Assembly (NCBI RefSeq): GCF_001594145.1 | Contig: NZ_LVCF01000020.1 | Span: forward strand, 35,832 to 99,831 | DNA: 64,000 nt | Source of the DNA: Branchiibius sp. NY16-3462-2 | GTDB taxonomy: Bacteria > Actinomycetota > Actinomycetes > Actinomycetales > Dermatophilaceae | Direction: 5' to 3' | Shown: positions 56,259 through 64,000 of the stretch, piece after piece | How the letters are laid out: each line of letters begins with the position of its first letter | Position numbering within the stretch: the stretch's first letter is position 1 | Program-made: the position numbers and the translations under genes | The notes under the pieces: generated by a model | Told to the model about the DNA's origin: nothing | The model's database searches: none | The model's input: the letters and a program-made list of their open reading frames with translations, nothing else

Positions 56259-59200
56259 ATGGGCTTCAATAATCCGGCGATCCCTTGGTGGCAGCTGGAA
56301 CGCGCTCTGTCCCAGGGGATCCGGCCCGAACCGCGAGCCAAGGCGTATCCCGCCGACGGCGGTGATGCGCCCGGCTTCTCCCGCAAACGGGCTGCGTTCA
56401 CAGCACGCGCCCTCGAGGTGGCCCACGGACCAAGCGTGCCCTACGCCGAATTGCACGCCCACTCGCACTACAGCTTCCTGGACGGTGCCGCCTCCCCCGA
56501 GGCGCTGATCACCCAGGCGGCGCGACTGGGCCTGCACGGGATGGCGTTGACCGATCACGACGGCCTCTACGGGGTGGTCCGGTTCGCCGAAGCCGCCGAG
56601 GCGTACGCCGCGTCGGCCGAAGACGCGGTCGACCTGCGGACGTGTTTCGGTGCCGAGTTCTCCCTCGGTCTGGGCAAACCGCAGAACGGCGTCGCCGACC
56701 CGGAGGGCGATCATCTGCTGGTGCTGGCCAAGGGCAGCGCGGGCTACCGCACGTTGTCCCGCGCTCTCACCGACGGCCACCTGGCCCACGACGCCGAGAA
56801 AGGCCGACCGGTGCACGACCTGACCCGGGTCTCGGCCGAGGCGGCGGGTAGCTGGGTCGTGCTCACCGGCTGCCGCAAGGGCGCTGTCCGGCGAGCCCTG
56901 GATCGTCACGGGATCGACGCTGCCACCCGGGAAGTCGAGATCCTCAAGGAGCACTTCGGCGCCGGCAACGTCTTCGTCGAACTGACCGACCACGGATCCC
57001 CCGCCGATTCGGTGCGCTGCGACCAACTGGCGCAGGTTGCCGCGGTCACCAACACACCGGTCGTGGCGACCAACGCGGTCCACTACGCCACCCCCGAGCA
57101 GTTCCGGATCGCCACGGCCCTGGCGGCGGTGCGCTCCCGGCGCAGTCTGGAGGAACTGGACGGCTGGTTACCCGCCCACGGACAGGCCTACCTCAAAAGC
57201 GGCGCGGAGTTGCAGAGCCGGTTCGCGCGGTTCCCGGGTGCCATCGAACGCACGGTCGAGATCGCCGACGAGTGTGCGTTCCCGTTGCGGGCAGCCAGTC
57301 CCCGGTTACCGAAACAGGATGTGCCGCAGGGTCATACGCCGATGTCCTGGCTGCGCGAACTGACCTGGCGGGGTGCGGCGCGGGTGTGGCCGAGGCTCAC
57401 TGCGGAAGCCAAGGCCCGGCTGGAGCGCGAGCTGGACGTGATCGAGCGCAAGGACTTCCCGGGCTACTTCCTGATCGTGCACGACATCGTGCAGTTCGCC
57501 AAGCGGGGCGGCATCCTGTGCCAGGGCCGGGGTAGTGCTGCGGCCTCGGCGGTCTGTTACGTCCTCGGCATCACCGTCATCGACCCGATCTACTACGGCC
57601 TACCGTTCGAGCGGTTCCTATCCGAACTGCGCGAAGAAGCACCGGACATCGACGTGGACTTCGACTCCCGGCGCCGCGAAGAAGTGATCCAGTACGTCTA
57701 CCGCCGGTACGGCCGACGTAACGCCGCCCAAGTGGCCAACGTCGTCACCTACCGTCCCAAGAACGCCGTCCGCGATATGGCCAAAGCGTTGGGACACAGC
57801 CAAGGCCAGCAGGATGCCTACTCCCGCCAGGTGGAGCGGTGGGGCGCCGAGGTCAGCAGCGCTGATCACGACATTCCCGCTGAGGTCGTCGACCTGGCCA
57901 CCCAGGTGCTCAGCTTCCCCCGGCACCTGGGCATCCACTCCGGTGGCATGGTCCTCACCGACCGACCGGTCAGCGAGGTGTGCCCCATCGAGCCGGCTCG
58001 GATGGCCGATCGCACTGTCCTGCAATGGGATAAGGACGACTGTGCGTGGATGGGTCTGGTGAAGTTCGACCTGCTCGGCCTGGGGATGTTGGCGGCGGTG
58101 CAGCACACCTTCGATCTGACCGCACAGCACCTGGGCGAGACCTGGCGGATCGAGACGATTCCCAAGGAGGAACCCGGCGTCTACGACATGCTCTGCCGCG
58201 CGGACTCGATCGGCGTCTTCCAGGTGGAGAGCCGGGCCCAGATCGGCACCCTGCCCCGGCTGAAACCACGCTGTTTCTATGACCTGGCCGTCGAGATCGG
58301 CCTGATCCGGCCCGGTCCGATCCAGGGCGGCGCGGTCCACCCCTACATCCGCCGGCGCACCGGTGAAGAGCCCATCACCTACGCCCACCCGTTGCTGGAG
58401 CCGGTGCTCGAGCGCACGCTCGGCGTACCCCTCTTCCAGGAGCAGTTGATGCAGATGGCGATGGCTGTCGGTGACTGTTCGTCGGCCGACGCGGATCTGC
58501 TGCGCCGGGCGATGGGCTCCAAACGAGGGGTCGAGCGCATCGATTCGTTGCGCGAGAAGCTTTACGCCGGAATGAAATCCAACGGCCTCTCCGACGAAGT
58601 CGCCAACGAGATCTACACCAAGATCGAGGCGTTCGCGAACTTCGGGTTCGCCGAGTCGCATTCGCTCAGCTTCGCGGTGTTGGTCTACGCCAGTTCCTGG
58701 CTCAAACTGCACTACCCGGCGGCATTCCTGGCGGGTCTGCTGCGTGCGCAGCCGATGGGGTTCTATTCACCCCAGACCCTCACCCATGACGCGCGTCGGC
58801 ACGGGGTCGAGGTGCTCAGCCCCGACATCCTCCGGTCGGGGGTGTACGCCGACCTCCAGGTGGCGGGTGCCCATCAGCCAGGCAGGCAGGACTGCCTGCA
58901 CGACGCGGACCCGGCGGCCATGCCACCGTTCGATCCGGACGCACCGGACGATTCGGCCAGTCACCGACGAGATTGCGGGTACGCCGTGCGCCTGGGTCTG
59001 GCGGATATCACCGCCATCGGTGCCGACCTGGCTGAGCGGATCGTGGCCGAACGGGCCCGACGCCCCTTCACCGATATGAACGATCTGTCCCGGCGCTGCC
59101 ACCTGGAAACCGATCAATTGGAAGCCCTTTCACTGTCCGGGGCATTGGAGCCGATCGCCGGCACCCGCCGCGAGGCGTTGTGGCAGGCAGGGGCCGCGGC

Positions 59201-59678
59201 CAGCGTACGCAGCGATCAACTCCCGGTGCAGCAGGCCTACCAACCACCGTTGCTGCCGGAGCTCACTACCGGCGAGGTGCTGATCCACGACCTGCAGTCG
59301 ACAGGGATCAGCCCGGTCGACCATCCCATGCGGCACGCTCGCGAGGAATTGATCAAGGACGGCGTCCTGCGGGTCACCGACCTGGCCAGAGCCGAACCAG
59401 GACGGCGCATCCGGGTCGCCGGAGTCGTCACGCACCGGCAACGCCCCGCCACAGCTAGCGGCATCACCTTCCTCAACCTCGAGGACGAGACCGGTTTGGC
59501 GAATGTTGTTGTCAGTAAAGGAGTTTGGCAGCGTTACCGGCGCACTGCCCGGACTGCGTCGGCCATGGTGATCCGCGGCATCCTGGAGCGCACCTCGGAA
59601 GGGGTCACCAATGTGGTCGCTGACCGCATTGAGGCACTGCCGATCACTGTGGTCACCCAGTCGCGCGATTTCCAGTAG
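56259..59678 (+). CDS. dnaE2: error-prone DNA polymerase DnaE2
   Basis: A 1139-residue C-family polymerase. A PHP domain is at the N-terminus (YAELHAHSHYSFLDGAASPE, ALTDHDGLYG), the catalytic aspartates in EAPDIDVDFDSRRREEVIQY, then PAL/finger regions (GRGSAAASAVCYVLGIT) and an OB fold near the C-terminus (VAGVVTHRQRPATASGITFL). It carries the damage-tolerant synthesis activity of the mutasome. It is transcribed with imuA' and imuB. Its last 26 nt overlap the end of the convergent hydrolase gene. Confidence 0.95.
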   Translation: MGFNNPAIPWWQLERALSQGIRPEPRAKAYPADGGDAPGFSRKRAAFTARALEVAHGPSVPYAELHAHSHYSFLDGAASPEALITQAARLGLHGMALTDHDGLYGVVRFAEAAEAYAASAEDAVDLRTCFGAEFSLGLGKPQNGVADPEGDHLLVLAKGSAGYRTLSRALTDGHLAHDAEKGRPVHDLTRVSAEAAGSWVVLTGCRKGAVRRALDRHGIDAATREVEILKEHFGAGNVFVELTDHGSPADSVRCDQLAQVAAVTNTPVVATNAVHYATPEQFRIATALAAVRSRRSLEELDGWLPAHGQAYLKSGAELQSRFARFPGAIERTVEIADECAFPLRAASPRLPKQDVPQGHTPMSWLRELTWRGAARVWPRLTAEAKARLERELDVIERKDFPGYFLIVHDIVQFAKRGGILCQGRGSAAASAVCYVLGITVIDPIYYGLPFERFLSELREEAPDIDVDFDSRRREEVIQYVYRRYGRRNAAQVANVVTYRPKNAVRDMAKALGHSQGQQDAYSRQVERWGAEVSSADHDIPAEVVDLATQVLSFPRHLGIHSGGMVLTDRPVSEVCPIEPARMADRTVLQWDKDDCAWMGLVKFDLLGLGMLAAVQHTFDLTAQHLGETWRIETIPKEEPGVYDMLCRADSIGVFQVESRAQIGTLPRLKPRCFYDLAVEIGLIRPGPIQGGAVHPYIRRRTGEEPITYAHPLLEPVLERTLGVPLFQEQLMQMAMAVGDCSSADADLLRRAMGSKRGVERIDSLREKLYAGMKSNGLSDEVANEIYTKIEAFANFGFAESHSLSFAVLVYASSWLKLHYPAAFLAGLLRAQPMGFYSPQTLTHDARRHGVEVLSPDILRSGVYADLQVAGAHQPGRQDCLHDADPAAMPPFDPDAPDDSASHRRDCGYAVRLGLADITAIGADLAERIVAERARRPFTDMNDLSRRCHLETDQLEALSLSGALEPIAGTRREALWQAGAAASVRSDQLPVQQAYQPPLLPELTTGEVLIHDLQSTGISPVDHPMRHAREELIKDGVLRVTDLARAEPGRRIRVAGVVTHRQRPATASGITFLNLEDETGLANVVVSKGVWQRYRRTARTASAMVIRGILERTSEGVTNVVADRIEALPITVVTQSRDFQ

Positions 59679-60375
59679 CCGCAGCAACGAAGGCCTCGAA
59701 GATGCGCAGGTCGCTCGCCTCCTCCGGATGCCACTGCACCCCGATCCGCCACCGCGCTCCCGGGTCGACCATTGCTTCAATCACACCATCGTCGGCGCGT
59801 GCCGCAATCTCGTAGCCCGGCGCCTCACGCACCGCTTGGTGATGGTAGGTCGGCACCTCAAACCGGTCTCCGAGCAGGTCGTGCAGGACTGAGCCGGGCA
59901 GGATCTGCACCGGGTGGGAGCCGAAAACGCCGCCGCCCGAAGGATGGTCGACCCTCGAGTAGTCATCCGGTAGGTGTTGGATCAGCGTGCCACCGGCCGC
60001 CACGGCCATCACCTGGATCCCGCGGCAGATCCCGAGAACCGGTAGGTCGAGGTCACGGGACACCCGCGCCAGGAGCAACTCGCATTCGTCCCGCTGCGAG
60101 CTCGGCTCCTGGGCCGCCGGATGCGGATCCTGGCCATACCGGGCGGCCGCCACGTCGTCGCCTCCCGTGAGCAGCAACCCATCCAACGTCTCCAGTACGG
60201 CGCGTGCCCACTCTTCGTCCGCGTCGTCGATCGGTGGGATCAGCAACGGAATCCCTCCCGCTGCAGCGACTTTCGCGACATAGGAGTAGGTCAAGTAGGC
60301 GGAGTCCTGCGCCACCCACACCCCCCGATCCACCGCGGCGTGGTAGCTGCTCAGACCGATGAGAGGACGGGTCAT
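59653..60375 (-). CDS. gamma-glutamyl-gamma-aminobutyrate hydrolase family (class I GATase-like) protein
   Basis: A 240-residue peptidase C26 family protein. LLTGGDDVAAARYG, the nucleophile in PVLGICRGIQVMAVAAGG, YHHQAVRE, and the His-Glu pair in GVQWHPEEASD are diagnostic. PuuD-like proteins hydrolyse gamma-glutamyl-GABA in putrescine breakdown; no other puu gene is adjacent, so substrate is uncertain. It overlaps lysX by 4 nt, suggesting coupling. Confidence 0.88.
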   Translation of the reverse strand: MTRPLIGLSSYHAAVDRGVWVAQDSAYLTYSYVAKVAAAGGIPLLIPPIDDADEEWARAVLETLDGLLLTGGDDVAAARYGQDPHPAAQEPSSQRDECELLLARVSRDLDLPVLGICRGIQVMAVAAGGTLIQHLPDDYSRVDHPSGGGVFGSHPVQILPGSVLHDLLGDRFEVPTYHHQAVREAPGYEIAARADDGVIEAMVDPGARWRIGVQWHPEEASDLRIFEAFVAAATGNRATG

Positions 60376-63300
60376 CCGATCGAACGCGGCTTCACGAACG
60401 GGAAGGCCAGGGTCGCCTTGATCTGCTCACCGACGATCATCATGATCACCCGGTCCACCCCCAGGCCCAATCCACCGGTGGGAGCAAGCCCCAACTCCAA
60501 CGCTCGCAGGAAGTCTTCGTCGACCTCCATGGCCTCCAGGTCACCAGCCGCTGCGGCGAGTGACTGCTGCGTGAGTCTGCGACGCTGGTCGATGGGGTCG
60601 ATGAGTTCGCTGTAGGCCGTGCCCAGTTCGGCGCCCCAGGCCACCAGGTCCCACCGCTCTGACAGTTTCGGGTCGGTGCGGTGCACCCGGGTCAGTGGAG
60701 AGGTCTCCACCGGGAAGTCGATGTAGAACGTCGGGAAGGTGGTCTGACCCTCCACGAACTCGTCGTACAACTCCGCGACCAACTGACCGGCCGTCATCCG
60801 GTCATCGAGTTCCAGACCCTTCTCCCGGCACACCGCCGCTACCTGCTCCCGGGGCGTTGCGGTGGTCAGTTCGACGCCGACCGCTTCGGACACCGCCTGA
60901 TAGACCGGTTTGACCGGCCACGGCGCGGACAGGTCGATCAGCTCCAGGGTTCCGTCGTCCTGCTTGCGTGACGCAACCGGCGAGCCGTGGATCGCGATCG
61001 CGGCGTTGACGATGATCTCCCGGGCCAGTTCGCGCATGACGTTGTAGTCGGCGTACGCCTGATAGGCCTCCAGCGACGTGAACTCCGGGTTGTGTTTCGC
61101 GTCGACGCCTTCGTTACGGAAGTTGCGGCCCACCTCGAAGACGCGTTGCATCCCGCCCACCGCGAGGCGCTTGAGGAACAGCTCCGGTGCGATCCGCAGA
61201 TACAGGTCCATGTCATAGGCGTTGATGTGCGTCGTGAATGGCCGGGCGTTCGCACCGCCGTGCACGGTCTGCAGCATGGGAGTCTCCACCTCGTGGAACT
61301 CCTGGTCCTGCAGGGTCTTTCGCATTGACCGCACACCGATCGACCGTTTGCGCAACACGTCCATCGCGGTCGGGTCGGCAAGCAACTCCAACGTCCGGTT
61401 CCGCGCGCGCACGTCGTCGCCCAACGTCGTACCCAGCGTCGGGATCGGCGAGAGGCACTTGGCGGCCAACTGCCACGACTCCAACAACACCGACAGTTCA
61501 CCGGTGCGGGAGGTCGCGATCCGGCCGGTCACGCTGACCAGGTCACCAAGGTCGGTCGCTGAGCGCCAGGAGGTGCGCACCTGCTCCGGCGTCCCGTCGC
61601 GCGTGACCATCACCTGGATCCGGGCGTCCTCATCATCGAGTACGGCGAAGAGCACCCCACCGAAGTCCCGCACCGCGCGGATACGGCCGGCGATCGATAC
61701 CGTCTCGTCGGTGATCTGATCCGCCGGCAAGTCCCCGTAGCGCACCAGAAGATCCGCGACCCGGTGCGTGCGCGGCACCGATACGGGGTAGGGCTGCAGC
61801 CCCTCGCTCTCCAACAGCGCCATCTTGTTGCGACGAACTCGCTGCTGCTCGTTGAGCACCGGCTCGGGCGGCCGGGCGGTCAGCAACTCGACTTCCTGCT
61901 CGTGGACCTTGGCGACGAAGTCGGGCTCCGACCGTTGCTCCTGCTCCGAAGCGAGGCGCTGACCCACCAGGAATCGCGGACCGACGACGGGCACGAAACC
62001 TTCGGCCGTGCCCATGGCCAGACCGGCACGGGCCACGGTCAGCGCGGGGTCGTAGCACAGCAACCGCGGCACCCAATCCGGTTGATACTTGTCGTTGCTG
62101 CGGTAGAGCGTCTCGATCTGGAAGAACTTCGAGGCGTAGCCCAGCGCTGCATCGGTGACTTTGGTGATCGGTCCCGCACTGACCTGGTCGGCGTTACTGA
62201 ACACCTCACGGAACACCGCGAAGTTCAGCGAAATACGCCGGATGCCGTGTTTTGGTGCCGCATCGACCAGTGAAGACACCATGTATTCGTTCAGGCCGTT
62301 CTCGGCGGCGTGGTCCCGGCGCATCAGATCCAGGGAGATGCCGCGACTGCCCCACGGCACAAACGACAGGAAGCCCCGGATCGTCCCCGTCGTGTCGTGC
62401 GCGGTGATGATCAGGCAGCGACCGTCGGCTGGGTCACCCAGCCGGTTGAGCGCCATGGAGAATCCCCGCTCGGTGTCCTCACCGCGCCATTCCTCGGCCA
62501 GTTTGGCGATCAGGGTCAGTTCGTCCGGGCTGAGTTCGCTGTGCCGCCGCACCTGGGTGGTGTAGCCGGCGCGTTCGACCCGGCGGACCGCCTGGCGAAC
62601 AGGCCGCATCGTGGGGCCGTTCAGGTTGAAGCGCTCCACCGAGATGATCGCCTCGTCACCGAGGGGGAAGGCGCGTAGACCGGCCGCCTTATAGGTGAGC
62701 GTGCCCCGTTCAGAGGAGGAAAGGACCGCTGGGTAGCGACCCGTCTCGCGGCATTGCCTGATCCATTGATCAACCGCGTCTGCCCAGGAGTCGTGCCGTC
62801 CGATCGGATCCGCACTGGCCAGACTCACGCTGCCCTCGTTGCGGAAGGTCACCGCTGCCAGCCCGTCGTGGGAGAACAACACACTCTTGTCCCGGCGGGT
62901 GGCGAAGTAACCCAGTGAGTCGTCCTCGCCGTACTCCAAGAGCAACCGCCGGATGTGCAGTTCCTCATCAGCCGTGACGGCCTCGGCCTGCCGGCCCGAG
63001 CGGTAGAAGACAAGGAGGGCAAGAAGCAATGCCAGAGCAGAAAGGACGCCGGCCAGGCCGTACACCCACGGCAAGCCGTTATGCCCGTTGAGAACCGCGC
63101 CGTTCGAGGCATTCGAGTCAATACCGAACGTCGATCGCGCGGACCACAGCAGCTTCTCACCGACCGTGCGCAAGCTCCCGTGGAACTGCAGCGTCAGCAG
63201 GAAGGTGACTACGAAAGAGAAGAGCAGGCCGCCGATGAGGACACCGATCGCGGCACCGACCGCGTTCTTGCTCAGTCGCGCGGGGAACTGTTTCCTGCAC

Positions 63301-63800
63301 ATCAGCAGCACGACGAATGCCGCAACCCCGATGATCAGGACAACCACCGAGGTTACTTCGCTGTTGCGGAATACGGCGTACTCATGGGCCAGCCCGCGTA
63401 GCCGCAGATCGTCGATGAACTCCGGGCGGTCCTGGGCACGAATGACCATCGCGACGGACGCCGCAACCGATACCGCAGACAGAACGACCAACCAGAGGTA
63501 CGCCGCCCGGAGCCGCCGGCGGACACCACCGGCCAGCACGGCCAGGAACCCGGCCATGAAGAAGCTTGGCTCGGCGGGAATGTTGACCAGCCCGAGGAGG
63601 TCTGCGCCGAACTCGGCAACGACAGACCCGCGCAGCGGAATGGAGATCAGCGACCAGACGGCCGCGATCATCAGGAGTCGACCCACCCAGACCGCAACGG
63701 CCTCGCGCCAGGAATCCCGGTGGTGCGGTTCGTTGGATGGGCGGGGACGTGGCGTAGATGCAGGCCGCGACGATGCAACCTCGGTGACGGTGCTTGCCAT
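60372..63800 (-). CDS. lysX: LysX: lysyl-phosphatidylglycerol synthase fused to lysyl-tRNA synthetase
   Basis: A 1142-residue bifunctional protein. Residues 35-270 hold about six membrane helices, then an MprF/DUF2156-like transferase domain (about 280-620, with SEDERG-like SSSERGTLTY and LLCYDPALTVARAG). An OB-fold and class II LysRS core follow from about 690 (VSIAGRIRAVRDFGGVLFAV, then EVGRNFRNEGVDAKHNPEFT motif 2 and GLGVDRVIMM motif 3). It makes Lys-tRNA and uses it to modify phosphatidylglycerol, which protects against cationic peptides. I use the ATG at 63800; a GTG at 63821 is also in frame. Confidence 0.93.
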   Translation of the reverse strand: MASTVTEVASSRPASTPRPRPSNEPHHRDSWREAVAVWVGRLLMIAAVWSLISIPLRGSVVAEFGADLLGLVNIPAEPSFFMAGFLAVLAGGVRRRLRAAYLWLVVLSAVSVAASVAMVIRAQDRPEFIDDLRLRGLAHEYAVFRNSEVTSVVVLIIGVAAFVVLLMCRKQFPARLSKNAVGAAIGVLIGGLLFSFVVTFLLTLQFHGSLRTVGEKLLWSARSTFGIDSNASNGAVLNGHNGLPWVYGLAGVLSALALLLALLVFYRSGRQAEAVTADEELHIRRLLLEYGEDDSLGYFATRRDKSVLFSHDGLAAVTFRNEGSVSLASADPIGRHDSWADAVDQWIRQCRETGRYPAVLSSSERGTLTYKAAGLRAFPLGDEAIISVERFNLNGPTMRPVRQAVRRVERAGYTTQVRRHSELSPDELTLIAKLAEEWRGEDTERGFSMALNRLGDPADGRCLIITAHDTTGTIRGFLSFVPWGSRGISLDLMRRDHAAENGLNEYMVSSLVDAAPKHGIRRISLNFAVFREVFSNADQVSAGPITKVTDAALGYASKFFQIETLYRSNDKYQPDWVPRLLCYDPALTVARAGLAMGTAEGFVPVVGPRFLVGQRLASEQEQRSEPDFVAKVHEQEVELLTARPPEPVLNEQQRVRRNKMALLESEGLQPYPVSVPRTHRVADLLVRYGDLPADQITDETVSIAGRIRAVRDFGGVLFAVLDDEDARIQVMVTRDGTPEQVRTSWRSATDLGDLVSVTGRIATSRTGELSVLLESWQLAAKCLSPIPTLGTTLGDDVRARNRTLELLADPTAMDVLRKRSIGVRSMRKTLQDQEFHEVETPMLQTVHGGANARPFTTHINAYDMDLYLRIAPELFLKRLAVGGMQRVFEVGRNFRNEGVDAKHNPEFTSLEAYQAYADYNVMRELAREIIVNAAIAIHGSPVASRKQDDGTLELIDLSAPWPVKPVYQAVSEAVGVELTTATPREQVAAVCREKGLELDDRMTAGQLVAELYDEFVEGQTTFPTFYIDFPVETSPLTRVHRTDPKLSERWDLVAWGAELGTAYSELIDPIDQRRRLTQQSLAAAAGDLEAMEVDEDFLRALELGLAPTGGLGLGVDRVIMMIVGEQIKATLAFPFVKPRSIG

Positions 63801-63867
63801 AAGACAACCAGCCTGCCACACGACTCTGCGAGTCTGCTTGATGGTCCCGGCGCGGCAGCCGAAACCT

Positions 63868-63908
63868 CCCTGAAAATGCTTTCAGGGCCACCGTGTGGTG
63901 GCCCTGAA
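63868..63908 (-). terminator. terminator of the 5S rRNA / rRNA operon
   Basis: The sequence has three arms: CCCTGAAA (63868-63875), TTTCAGGG (63880-63887) and CCCTGAAA (63902-63909), plus CCACC/GGTGG inside. The large stem TTTCAGGGCCACC / GGTGGCCCTGAAA with a 3-4 nt loop is the terminator of the minus-strand rRNA operon; GCATTTT follows. The first two arms can form a competing smaller stem. Confidence 0.8.
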
Positions 63909-63918
63909 AGGGAAGGGT

Positions 63919-64000
63919 TGTTCGGCGGTGTCCTCCCCCCCCACCCTCTCACGGGTGCAGTCCCATCGGCGCTGAAGGGCTTAGCTTCCGGGTTCGGGAT
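63919..64000 (-). rRNA. rrf: 5S ribosomal RNA (5' end outside window)
   Basis: On the minus strand, CCCGAACCCGGAAGCTAAGC, then TTCAGCGCCGATGG and GGACACCGCCGAAC match the conserved 3' two thirds of bacterial 5S rRNA. About 82 of some 117 nt are visible. The segment that normally reads GGGAGAGTAGG (loop E) is instead a run of eight G followed by AGG, and GATGGTACTGC reads GATGGGACTGC. The gene is the last of an rRNA operon whose 23S lies beyond the window. Confidence 0.9.

Noticed and set aside
1..64000. CRISPR array, tRNA genes, insertion sequences or integrase near the McrBC island
   Set aside because: I looked for regularly spaced repeats, cloverleaf-like sequence with conserved T-arm bases, and transposase or integrase motifs and found none.

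Overview
The window is high-G+C DNA (roughly two thirds G+C by eye) from an actinobacterium. Support comes from mca (mycothiol S-conjugate amidase), a LysX-type lysyl-tRNA synthetase fused to a lysyl-phosphatidylglycerol synthase, an imuA'-imuB-dnaE2 mutasome with an actinobacterial LexA box, frequent GTG starts, and a metB-greA-DUF4307-mca-small membrane protein-hemolysin III-Z-prenyltransferase block in the order known from Mycobacterium tuberculosis. The overall gene set suggests Micrococcales, but that is inference.

Layout. 1-14500 is mostly minus strand: glmS, acpS, nnr, a nucleotidyltransferase/wHTH gene between two copies of a ~62-bp repeat, a 1166-aa tandem-fused ABC exporter, a VapBC pair, a transglutaminase-like protein, then the tightly overlapping alr-hydrolase-tsaE-tsaB-rimI-tsaD run (cell-wall D-Ala and tRNA t6A synthesis). 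coaA follows on the plus strand. 16.0-21.3 kb is a small defence island: a PD-(D/E)XK-DUF2075 helicase convergent with McrC and McrB. 21.5-33.7 kb is accessory and envelope content: a DUF2510 protein, a ceramidase-like membrane protein, VOC/WYL and hydrolase/AraC divergent pairs, a papain-like peptidase with peptidoglycan-binding repeats behind a small acidic protein, an Fe-S protein with a variant CDGSH site, a transglycosylase-like protein, two META proteins, an HtrA-like protease and PhoH2. 34.0-39.2 kb is the conserved uppS-to-metB block.

39.2-53.7 kb carries a fused alpha-beta glycyl-tRNA synthetase (unusual for this phylum), msrA, a MerR-VOC fusion beside a VOC gene, an SDR, a DUF2339 membrane protein, a two-component system, a double GNAT protein, a secreted SGNH esterase, a quinone oxidoreductase/MerR divergent pair and a Phd/RelE pair. 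53.9-59.7 kb is the SOS mutasome. It is followed by a glutamine-amidotransferase-like hydrolase and lysX. The window ends in the 3' part of a minus-strand 5S rRNA gene with a striking terminator, so an rRNA operon lies beyond the right edge.

Beyond the genes, the sequence shows several patterns: a strongly over-represented octamer GTACGCCG on both strands and in several reading frames; a pair of related palindromes sharing CTTCATAAGG-S-CGCCTTAT; a perfect 21-bp inverted repeat between greA and metB; two near-identical GTGA-N6-TCAC sites; and several convergent gene pairs with only 2-3 nt between stop codons. No integrase, insertion sequence, tRNA gene or CRISPR array was seen. All calls come from reading the sequence; no database search was possible.
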